NCBI GenBank assembly: GCA_003260075.1
Contig: QLIY01000434.1
Location: 65,194-129,193, forward strand
Direction of reading: 5' to 3'
Source of the DNA: Phallusia mammillata
Lineage: Eukaryota > Chordata > Ascidiacea > Phlebobranchia > Ascidiidae
DNA: 64,000 nucleotides
Shown here: piece after piece, positions 11,901 to 19,537 of the stretch
Numbering within the stretch: position 1 is the stretch's first letter
How the letters are laid out: every line of letters starts with the position of its first letter
The notes under the pieces: model-generated
What the model was told of the DNA's origin: nothing
What the model saw: the letters and a program-made list of their open reading frames with translations, nothing else
Database searches by the model: none
Program-made: the position numbers and the translations under genes

Positions 11901-12945
11901 CTGACTCCTATCCCACCGTCCCTACCTTTCACTGCCACGTTTTTTCTAAAAGGTTGACCAGCCACTGATGTGTGTGTTTTTGTTGTTTCTCATACAGTGG
12001 ATTACATTTTGCAATTTTAAGTCGGATTTTTACTTTTTGTTTTAGCTTCTAATACAACTCCACACAAGAAACGGAGACTTTGGGACGTTGAGGGTGAAGT
12101 TATGACATGGGACGAACCAATTCTGGAACACAATTTCGTGTCGCGGAAAAAAGCTGCTGGTGCATTCGACACGATTGGAGAGGTGCCCAAGAAAGCGCAC
12201 AAAAAAGTGGTCAGTCTACAGCAATGGTTCCCAAACTTTTCAATTATTTTTTTTCTTTGTCATTATCTCGATGACTTGCGGTCTATAAATCTGAATTAAA
12301 AAAAACGAAAAAAAAAAACAGTAAGCAATTTTCCCATTTTAAACTTTTTTTAAATTACAACAATGGCTACACTAGCCAATATAGCCAATCTCTCGTCACC
12401 AGCTGCACTGATGAGACCTTATACACCAAAACAGTGTGCACTGTCTGCAGCTAATCATTCAAAGTAATTTGTAAAATCATCGACAAGACAAAAACCTTCA
12501 GGATTTTGCACCAAGATTGAGTTCTTTGTTAGGTGTGATGGAATAAACTGCATTGTTCAGCAGACGGTCCTCAAATTCTACCTAGATTTGGTAGACACTA
12601 AAAATGTTGTAGAATGACTTCCACGGGAAATTGCTTCCAGTTTGACAACTGCGGCAAATGCCTTTAACTGTTATTGGATGTCGTATCTATAAACCTTATT
12701 AGTTAATAACTATACTTACAGGCTTGGTCTGACGAGGAAGTGCAACATTTGTTGAAAGGTATTGAACGCTACGGTCAGGGTCAATGGGCAATGATTTTAG
12801 ACAGATTCAAGTTTAACAATAGAACTGCCGTTCAGTTAAAAGATAAATACAGGTGATTAACTTAAGGTTTTCAATTGGAAACGTTGAGGCTAAGTATTGT
12901 CTTTTTGCTTTCAGAAATATTTTGAAAAAGAAGGATGAAGACTGA
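245..12945 (+). CDS. Telomere repeat-binding factor-like protein with two telobox Myb domains
   Basis: Nineteen exons join in frame to 674 codons plus stop: 245-350, 750-862, 1167-1310, 1978-2044, 2480-2774, 3941-4044, 4115-4142, 4787-4850, 5349-5479, 6091-6206, 6732-6762, 7967-8031, 8537-8561, 8699-8772, 9253-9299, 11011-11299 (alternate copy 10459-10747), 12046-12209, 12722-12852, 12915-12945. Residues 1-145 are helix-rich; the FSSW...FF...FLYK stretch weakly resembles the end of a TRFH domain. A Ser/Asp/Glu-rich linker follows, then basic RKKQRR and Myb 1 (about 308-355, with AVHLKDRWRTL), a Pro/Thr/Ser linker, basic HKKRR, and Myb 2 (about 622-668, with KFNNRTAVQLKDKYR) near the C terminus. 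KFNNRT and LKD-[RK]-[WY]-R are hallmarks of TRF1/TRF2, which bind TTAGGG DNA. Known TRFs have one Myb; two is unusual. Nuclear and telomeric roles are inferred from the family. The ATG at 245 is the first in frame with exon 1. Confidence 0.8.
1311..1915. repeat. Imperfect foldback element carrying a nested MITE
   Basis: The arm at about 1320-1370 continuing at 1657-1735 (ctttactaaaaagcaagttg, then gatgtagaataac, then gttgtcatcatc) matches the reverse complement of about 1800-1900. The hAT MITE at 1371-1648 interrupts the left arm. It lies in the intron after exon 3 of the Myb gene. Confidence 0.6.
1371..1648. mobile_element. hAT-type MITE, CAGGGGTGTGCAACC family
   Basis: Terminal inverted repeats CAGGGGTGTGCAACCT and AGGTTGCACACCCCTG are flanked by an 8-bp target duplication ATGTAGAA (1363-1370, 1649-1656), diagnostic of the hAT superfamily. 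There is no transposase. A displaced fragment of the same family (1006-1131) sits between two poly-C gaps. Confidence 0.88.
3024..3658. mobile_element. hAT-type MITE, TAGNGATGTACCGAAT family, broken by gaps
   Basis: The ends TAAAGATGTACCGAATATTC and GTACATCACTA are flanked by perfect GTTTTTAA duplications (3016-3023, 3659-3666). The interior has a 51-nt and a 63-nt poly-C run and misplaced copies of the exon 5 region (3344-3429 and 3440-3584), so the true element is probably about 490 bp, like the copy at 23989-24481. Confidence 0.82.
3440..3584 (+). repeat. Displaced second copy of Myb-gene exon 5 (5' part)
   Basis: This repeats the acceptor and first part of exon 5 (about 2454-2597) with a few substitutions, such as GCTACA for GATACC in the coding part. 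It is enclosed by poly-C runs and lies inside a hAT element that must once have been continuous. I read it as an allelic contig placed in a gap, not a second exon. Confidence 0.7.
4917..5132. repeat. Near-perfect palindromic element with 90-bp arms
   Basis: Arms 4917-5006 and 5038-5132 (ends TAAGTGTGAT and ATCACACTTA) are almost exact reverse complements around a loop of about 31 nt. The loop plus the adjoining arm is nearly identical to 5296-5341, immediately upstream of the Myb 1 exon. No clear target duplication was found. Confidence 0.75.
5349..5479 (+). other. Exon 9: telobox Myb domain 1
   Basis: Acceptor atcaacag precedes the exon and the donor is GATAG|gtaaat. It encodes about 44 residues: a hydrophobic first-helix core with Phe in place of the usual first Trp, then KRYGVGSW and the recognition helix TAVHLKDR, completed by WRTL in exon 10. 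The phase-0 start joins exon 8 (ending in RKKQRR) without a frame break. An upstream extension to 5242 is open in another phase but carries two TGA codons (5302-5304 and 5308-5310), so I treat it as intron. Confidence 0.8.
5498..5649. mobile_element. Short hAT-like MITE
   Basis: Ends CAGTGGTTCCCAACTACC and GGTTGGGAATCACTG, total 152 bp, in the intron after exon 9. The flanks TTTAAAAT and TGTAACAT match at 6 of 8 positions, so the target duplication is degraded. Confidence 0.6.
7319..7813. mobile_element. Tc1/pogo-like MITE with TA target duplication
   Basis: Ends CAGTCAAACTTCGATA and TATCGAAGTTTGACTG are perfect inverted repeats flanked by TA. The inner repeats (ATTATGCCACC and similar) are also inverted. 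A 49-nt poly-C gap (7721-7769) interrupts it. It has no transposase and lies in the intron before exon 12. Confidence 0.75.
8806..9121. mobile_element. hAT-type MITE, CAGTGGTGGGATTC family
   Basis: Ends CAGTGGTGGGATTCA and TGAATCCCACCACTG, with target duplications CTCTTAAG and CTCCTAAG (7 of 8). A 67-nt poly-C gap and a repeated left end (8921-8970) interrupt it. Relatives lie at 17402 and 17849. Confidence 0.8.
9380..9908. mobile_element. Probable hAT-like element, right end not found
   Basis: It begins CAGTGGTCCCAAACTTTTAA, a typical hAT end, and is duplicated across the poly-C run at 9601-9612. The second copy (from about 9620) extends the interior to about 9908. I could not place a matching right terminus or a target duplication. 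Confidence 0.4.
10063..10832. mobile_element. hAT-type element with perfect 8-bp duplication, polymorphic
   Basis: Left end CAGTGGTTCTTAACC (10063) and right end GGTTAAGAACCACTG (to 10832) are flanked by CGTTAAAC at 10055-10062 and 10833-10840. Between the poly-C runs at 10093 and 10799 sits unrelated sequence (10103-10798) that is a second copy of the surrounding intron and exon 16 lacking the element: near 10267 it reads through a single CGTTAAAC. Confidence 0.85.
10103..10798 (+). repeat. Alternate copy of intron plus exon 16 (likely other haplotype)
   Basis: It carries exon 16 at 10459-10747 with the same splice sites and length (289 nt) as 11011-11299. Most coding differences are at third positions (CTA/CTG, TCA/TCC, TCA/TCG, CTA/CTG); the conservative changes are Glu/Asp and Ala/Ser. 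It is bounded by poly-C gaps and lacks the hAT element that its sister carries. Confidence 0.7.
12722..12945 (+). other. Exons 18-19: telobox Myb domain 2 and C terminus
   Basis: Exon 18 (12722-12852) starts AWSDEEVQHLL and contains ERYGQGQWAMIL and FKFNNRTAVQLKDKYR. Exon 19 (12915-12945) adds NILKKKDED and the TGA. All three helices of a Myb/SANT fold and the LKD-x-[WY]-R telobox are present, closer to TRF1 than Myb 1 is. Exon 18 has the same length (131 nt) and phases (0 in, 2 out) as the Myb 1 exon. Confidence 0.88.
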
Positions 12946-14803
12946 AGACGTAGCTACAATTCACTGTCAAGGCTGGCGTTGTCAATTAATTCGTATTTTT
13001 TCATTACAGCCAAACATCTTTGTTTGTCAGGGTTGCTATGTTACGCCTTTCTACAAAATGTTCAAGCTCTGCACGAAAGTGCCTTTCATGGGTAGCCCGT
13101 CGTATACAAAAGACTGTCAAGAGCAGACCTGGGCATTTTACGGCCCGCGGGCCACATCCGGCCCGTTGGCTGTCCCTGTCCGGCCCGCGTGAGGTTTAAG
13201 TAAATTTAAACATCAATCCAATATAGGTCTATTTATGCTGTGCATGAAATACGGCAATTTTGCTGTTATTTTAAAAAGCCATTTGTTACATATGATTACG
13301 TAGTGATGCACGTGCGTAGGCGAACAGCTACGTGTGATGCTAGTCAAAATCGTCATAAAACACAAGTTGTTCAACCCATTATTATGCGATAGAGCCTGTA
13401 GTGCTCTTATGTGTCAAAATAATACAGCGGGGGTGGGAAAAATACAAACATCTGATTTTTACAAACTGGAAAGCTTAAACGCAAATTTGATCAACCTAAT
13501 TCAATGAAAACTTTGGGTTTTAACATTTCACCTTAATATTGCAAGCTAAATTGCTATTTTTCATGTCAATTTGCCCGCTTATTTTTTATGCAAACTATAA
13601 ATATTTGCATTACAACGCTCAAATGTAGAATAAAGTTTAACCAAGTTATCGTTGGTTTGGCCCTCGGACATAAGTCAGGTTTCTTATGTGGCCAGTTTTA
13701 AAAATTAATTACCCACCCCTGGTCAAAAGCCACAACGGTCCATCTGTATTTAGGCAAAGTTGCTGAATGTTTCAGAGAATGTTGCATATTTCACATCACA
13801 AACGTTCCAAAAGGCACAGCCTATATCCTTCTCTTCATTGTATTGTAAAATTTAGGTCGTAGGTTGAGTGATGGTGCATATTTTATTCCGCTCAGTGAAA
13901 ATCGTACCCCCCCCCCGTTATCGTTGGTTTGGCCCTCGGACATAAGTCAGGTTTCTTATGTGGCTAGTTTTAAAAATTAATTACCCACCCCTGGTCAAAA
14001 GCCACAACGGTCCATCTGTATTTAGGCAAAGTTGCTGAATGTTTCGGAGAATGTTGCATATTTCACATCACAAACGTTCCAAAAGGCACAGCCTATATCC
14101 TTCTCTTCATTGTATTGTAAAATTTCGGTCGTAGGTTGAGTGGTGGTGCATATTTTATTCCGCTCAGTGAAAATCGTAGCAGCACAAATGGGCTAATTTA
14201 TTCACTAAGCCGGAAAAAGGAAGGTGACAGTTTCCCCCAACGTAGTACAGGCAGGCACATTGCATACAGCACCATAAAATAAGTTTTTCGAAAGCCTAAA
14301 ATGACAAATGTCACATCAAGGTATTGACGTGTAGCATAGGCTACAAAGCCTTAATTTGTCCGAATTAATAAAATTGTTCTTTTACAGCTATCAATTAAAA
14401 ACAACTTCGGATATTTAAAACATGTAACTTAAGTTATACAGCCTGAAAGCAACACAAAGCTGTATTGACAAATATCACTATTAGATTCGCACTAAGCCTT
14501 CAAAAAATACCCCGTGATTACTGTTCTTGACCATTTCTGAATAACGGGTGGAATGTTTTAGTCAAGACCTGCCCCCCCCCCAATATCACTATTAGATTCG
14601 CACTAAGCCTTCAAAAAATACCCCGTGATCACTGTTCTTGACCATTTTTGAATAACGGGTGGAATGTTTTAGTCAAGTCCTCAACAATACTTATGAAGAA
14701 ACGACATCTAGTCTCACGCCATTGTCAGTAACATGATATTTTTAGAAAAGTCTTAAACTTATGTAAAAAACTGTACATAATGTATATCCAGTTCTATTTT
14801 ACC
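12946..14803. other. 3' flank of the Myb gene; no gene seen
   Basis: It contains one hAT element, two gap-bounded overlap duplications (13645-13906 with 13917-14178, and about 14462-14571 with 14582 onward) and sequence homologous to the flank of the decayed Myb copy at 18256-18950. No additional coding exon is supported. Confidence 0.6.
13124..13721. mobile_element. hAT-type element, CAGACCTGGGCATTTT end
   Basis: Left end CAGACCTGGGCATTTTACGG and right end ATTACCCACCCCTG, with target duplications GTCAAGAG (13116-13123) and GTCAAAAG (13722-13729). The left part is rich in GGCCCG. No transposase frame is visible in 598 bp. Confidence 0.78.
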
Positions 14804-14960
14804 GGCTATCGAGCCAGGGAGGCCATTATCACCAAACACTGATGTTTTTAACAAATCACTTAGGGCCAACTCATTTATGAAGAAGCAAAATGGGGCTTAA
14901 TTGGACCCAGTAGAGTAGTAGACCATGAAGCAGGCTCTTGCCAATTTAATGAAGGGTTTT
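14804..14960 (+). pseudogene. PPOX exon-5 pseudogene fragment
   Basis: This aligns with the first part of real PPOX exon 5 (23603-23760), sharing AGGCCATTATxACCAAACA, ATGAAGCAGG and TCTTGCCAATTT. Indels break the frame and the coding sense is lost after a few residues. No other PPOX exon is nearby. The segment from about 14886 is repeated across the poly-C gap at 15003-15012 (15013-15130). It matches a separate, intact exon downstream, so it is an old partial copy and not an allele. Confidence 0.8.
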
Positions 14961-16130
14961 ACCTATTTAATCTTTATAATACGTTGTAGCTGCAGCGCGT
15001 TTCCCCCCCCCCAAAATGGGGCTTAATTGGACCCAGTAGAGTAGTAGACCATGAAGCAGGGTCTTGCCAATTTAATGAAGGGTTTTACCTATTTAATCTT
15101 TATACTACGTTGTAGCTGCAGCGCGTTCAGCCATTCCACCAATTGTGCCCTTCACTATTTTGCGCTCCATAACGTTTTAACGTTGCGCAGTTATTTCCGG
15201 CCTGGTGATGATTTTAGTGCTATTGTGTAAATTTTTCTTTTACCAAGCGAAACTAACTCTCAACTTTAATACAGACATGTTCATTAGGAGAACACTACTT
15301 GAAGGTGTTTTAAATTATAAAACAAAATTTGTTACACAACAGGATGATAATGTTGCGCTGTTGCCTTTGATGCTTTTTCATACTGACAAATATTTCCTTA
15401 TCTTCCCAATGGCCACAAATCAAGAATGTAAGCTAAAAGACAAACATATTTAGTCGAGCGGTTTATTTGGCGTAAAGTAGGCTACCACCGATCCTGTACA
15501 CTGAACAGTACGCCACAAAACGATTTGCAAATTAGTTTAGAACACCATTTCATTACAGTTCACCATGGTTTGTTTGCAAGTTATGCAGATCATAAAAAGG
15601 CAATAGTTTAACTTTTAAAGTACATATTGTTGGGCATGGAGAGATGTGCTGCCCAACAGGCTATTTGTTTTTGCTGCTTTTTGTCTCAAGTTTTGTGAAC
15701 CCATGCCACTCGTTACAGCGCATAAAAAAAGATATTGGCGGAACTTAGCAAACTTTGAGTGGGTCGTTGCTACACAACGCCAATGGACCGTTACTTCAGT
15801 AAACTTTAAGTGAGTCGTTACTACTAAAGTCTATACATAAGCTTTAGTTGCTACAGAATGCAACCTATATCCTTACTTTTATAGGCCATTAGTAGTACCT
15901 TGTTTTTTGAGATATAACGTTTTAAGTGTAAAAAAAGTGCTCCATTGCGCCACTAGTCGAAAATTAGGCAGTTTGGGGTGTCCCGTGATGTATGGTGTTA
16001 GTAGCTCCACCGAACCCCCCCCCCCCTATGCGCAATAGTTTTTTAAGGGGCCTTGTTACCTGCAGGTACCTTGTTAGTAGCTCCACCGATCTACTGTAAG
16101 CTCTTACATTAATAGTAGCTCTACCATTTT

Positions 16131-16472
16131 TTCGATTGTAAGCCGCGGATTATTATTTTTCCCCCTTCAGTAAGTTATAATCGAGAGCGTCTTACAATTT
16201 AATTTTATATCGATATTATTTCTACATCCCTGTTGATTCATTTTAGGTTTAAAATTATTTTGCATTTAGACTTTATTAGTCAGCATAGATTCTACTGGGT
16301 AGGCCTACAGTTATTTGCTTGACAAACAATTATGGCAATTAGTTTTGCTAAGATACAAAAGAAAGATGTAATAAAAAAAATAGTAACTAACATCGCATGT
16401 GGCTTACAGTTGAGGGCGGATTACATCATTTTTTAACACCTCAACATGCAGCTTACAATCGAGTAAATACGG
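16131..16472. mobile_element. Possible TIR element with GATTGTAAGCCGC ends
   Basis: The left end ttcgattgtaagccgcgg is inverted at the right as gcttacaatcgagtaaatacgg. The same ends recur at 19067-19371, where the right end reads cttacaatcgagcaaatacgg. The superfamily is not clear. Confidence 0.45.
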
Positions 16473-16504
16473 TGCACTATGACTTTATTTTAGATACAAT
16501 ATAC

Positions 16505-16881
16505 CAGGGGTCGGCTACCTGTTAAGCACCGCGTGCCAATTTACTTGTTATTTCCATGTGGTAATGTTTTCGCGTGCCAACTTTGTGGATAATAGTGGAT
16601 TGTGCCAGATGACCTTGGTAGTAGGCATAAAGAAAAATGTTTTGTACCCGTTGGCTGGATTTTACGACAATGTAATGATGAAAAACTGAAACAAGCAGAG
16701 TACCCCCCCCCCGACCAGGTATCACAATAGGCAGGTTTCAGTTTTAGAACAAACTGACTGGAGTGTATATAATACATGGCACAACATGCATCTCAAGTGT
16801 ATGTAGTAGTTACAAAACCCCCCCCCCTGGCGTGCCAAGAAAAATCACCTTGGCACGCGTGCGAGGGGTTACCGACCTTTG
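16505..16881. mobile_element. hAT-type element with perfect 8-bp duplication
   Basis: Ends CAGGGGTCGGCTACC and GGGGTTACCGACCTTTG, flanked by CAATATAC at 16497-16504 and 16882-16889. A gap-bounded insert (16713-16817) copies sequence found at about 17178-17280 and does not belong inside the element. Confidence 0.82.
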
Positions 16882-17401
16882 CAATATACAATAATAACCA
16901 CAAATTACTTTTCGGTATACTTTGTCTGCTGTGAACCATGTTACTACTGTATGGGTGTTGGTTTCGATTGACCACTTTGTCACGGTTTATTGGTTTTGTT
17001 GAAAAAAGTTATGCCACTTGTTTTTGGCACTTAAGGTAAGAAACATTAAGGCGTTCACTTACAGTCTAAACCTGTGCTTTTCAACCTGTTTCATCTTACA
17101 CCACAGGTTGTACCAGGGTGTACATTTTTGTAATACTTTGATGAGGTCTACCTGATACAATCACAAAATATACCTATGACCAGGTATCACAATAGGCAGG
17201 TTTCAGTTTTAGAACAAACTGACTGCAGTGTATAATACATGGCACAACATGCATCTCAAGTGTATGTAGTATTAAGTTACAAAGCTCTATTTGTGAAGTC
17301 ATAATTTGATATTTCTCTTGATAAAACAAACAAACAAACAATCAAACTGCTCAAAAATCTCAAAATCATCTGGCAATATGTCAAGGTCAAAGGGGTAATG
17401 C

Positions 17402-17597
17402 CAGTGGTGGGATTCAGCCGGTTAATTCGCACCGGTTCTATGGAACCGTCTCACAAAATTTTATGAGATCAGCGATCCGGTTACCATTACTAGTTATTGT
17501 CAATAGAAATATGACTTTTTGTAACAGAACCGGCTAAAAATATGACTTTTGTTGTGATAGAACCGGCTGACAAAAAATTTGAATCCCATCACCACTG
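17402..17597. mobile_element. hAT-type MITE, CAGTGGTGGGATTC family, complete
   Basis: A compact 196-bp copy with ends CAGTGGTGGGATTCAGCC and CACCACTG and perfect GGTAATGC target duplications (17394-17401, 17598-17605). Internal repeats of AACCGG are typical of the family members here. Confidence 0.88.
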
Positions 17598-17789
17598 GGT
17601 AATGCCTGCAATACCAGAGCACCGCAAGAGGTTTAATTCTGCAGGACTGCATATACATATTGCAACTGTGCCAATTTGCTGGTGCTTTAATAATACTATC
17701 GGGATTTTGTTACTGAATTAATAAGAATATATAAATTGGCAACATATTAAATAGCCACCTTTTCTAGTAAAAAAAAACTGTATTTACAG

Positions 17790-18255
17790 GCTTGGTCTGA
17801 TAAGAAACTGCAAAATTTGTTGAAAGGCAATGAACGCTACGGCCAGGGCAGTGGTGGGATTCCAATTTTTTGTCATCCCCCCCCCCATAAGAAACTGCAA
17901 AATTTGTTGAAAGGCAATGAACGCTACGGCCAGGTCAGTGGTGGGATTCCAATCTTTTGTCATCTGTTTCTATCACAAAAGTCATATTTTTCAGCCAGTT
18001 CTGTTACAAAAAAGTCCGTTGACAGTAACCATTAATGCTAACCGGTTCGCTAAACTCATAAAATTTCGTGAGACGGTTCCATAGAACCGATGCGAATCGG
18101 CTGAATCCCACCACTGGGTCAATAGGCGATTATTTCGGACAAATTCAAGTTCAACAATAGGACTGCCGTTGTGTTAAAACATAAATACAGGTATAGAGGC
18201 AAAAGTGTGGCTATTTTGCATTTAGAAATATTTTTAAAAAGACTGATGAAGACTG
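17790..18255 (+). pseudogene. Decayed copy of Myb-2 exons 18-19
   Basis: It starts GCTTGGTCTGATAAG after an intact tatttacag acceptor and follows exon 18. After the GAACGCTACGGCCAG part a CAGTGGTGGGATTC MITE interrupts it (17849-18116, itself split by a gap). It resumes with GGTCAATAG, where the core Trp codon TGG has become the stop TAG, and LKDKY reads LKHKY. The donor TACAG|gtatag and the last exon (...KKTDED and TGA, 18253-18255) survive. It cannot encode a Myb domain. The 3' flank to about 18950 is also homologous to that of the real gene. Confidence 0.85.
17849..18116. mobile_element. hAT-type MITE inside the Myb pseudogene
   Basis: Ends CAGTGGTGGGATTCC and GAATCCCACCACTG. The left part is duplicated across the poly-C gap at 17877-17886. 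The flanks do not show a clean 8-bp duplication, so the target side may have been altered. Confidence 0.72.
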
Positions 18256-18948
18256 AAGACGTACATTTCACTGTCGAGATTATCGTTGTGAATAAATTCG
18301 TATTTTTCTCATTCATTCTTAACATTTTCGTTTGTCTACAAACTTATTTCTACAAAACGTTCCGTATCGAAAGCTGTCTTGAGTAGCCCAGCCTACAAGG
18401 AAGACTGCGAAGAATTACGGTCTATCAGCAAAGTTGCAGATTTTTTTAGATTCTGCTGCCTTCCGAAAGTAGCATATATCCGTCTATTTCTATTGTTAAA
18501 AGTCGGGGCGTAAGTGTTCTATGTCTGGAGTCAGGGAAAATGTGTTGAGTTGGGATCATTTTGCTTGGTGAAACAAATTGTAACCTAACACCTACAATTC
18601 CTTTGTCCAAATAAATAAAACGGCGTATAGCCTACACCATCGATTTAAATTTTAAAACACATTTTCGGAATTTTGAGTATGAACAGCCTTAAATTGGCAC
18701 AATACTGTATTGACATATATCTGTGTTGGATTTGCATGCAGCCTTTTCACTAATACCCCGTGTTCGCTGTCTTATCGAATAACGTCGGAGATCTTTCAAT
18801 CTCTCAGTCTCAACAAGAGTTAGTAGATAAGAAACGAGATTCAGTTTCATGCCTTTTTCAGTCACAAAATTATTAGGAAAAAATTCTCCAATATTATGCT
18901 CGACGAATAGATAATAAAGGTACAACAAACAGATAGAGCCACCTAACT

Positions 18949-19371
18949 CAGTGGTTCTCAAACTTTTTTATTGTCGGGGCCAAATGGTAGTTTTTAAGGG
19001 TGTAGGGAGCCGCAAAAAAACAAACATTGAGAAAGTCACTAAAGATTATTACCTTGAAAGCAAAANGATTGTAAGCCGCACGCTGGAATTTTAGATACGA
19101 TTGTTTCCTAATAGGCTACATCCTTCTGTAGTTATCTGGTATGACTATTTGCCCATATCTGTTAGTTACGTTAATAACTGTACTCAACAGAACGTATATC
19201 GACGTATAATCTGTACATGCATACATGTTTTGAACCCCAAATAATTTAAAATGTTGGAGTGTAGAAATGATTTCGGTANTCTGCATCTAGACTGGATAAG
19301 CATATAAGCCGCACAAACGACAGCTAAAAAACAATATAAGCCGCGGCTTACAATCGAGCAAATACGGTAAG
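18949..19371. mobile_element. Truncated hAT end and TIR-element pieces at contig joins
   Basis: A hAT-like end CAGTGGTTCTCAAAC starts at 18949 and is cut by the n at 19066. The following 212-bp contig and the start of the next one carry the GATTGTAAGCCGC family ends, finishing in cttacaatcgagcaaatacgg at 19371, just upstream of PPOX. Confidence 0.45.
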
Positions 19372-19537
19372 TCACTGTTTGTATCACAGATGGGGTTCTC
19401 CCGCTCTGCGGGTTTTAAATTTTGTGTTTTCTATTTGTTTACAAGTGTTATGTAAAGTACCTCTGTTTTCCTTTTTAGAATGTGTGGGCTATGTTTTATT
19501 GTTGTTACTTTTTGCAGTTTTTGTTTACTTCACTGTG

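Larger units (their letters stand above)
15131..17401. other. Intergenic stretch with DNA-transposon remnants
   Basis: No gene recognised. The motif tagtagctccaccga is repeated around the gap at 16015-16026. A TIR-like element lies at 16131-16472 and a hAT element at 16505-16881. The short ORF at 15205-15453 has no recognisable domain. Confidence 0.5.
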
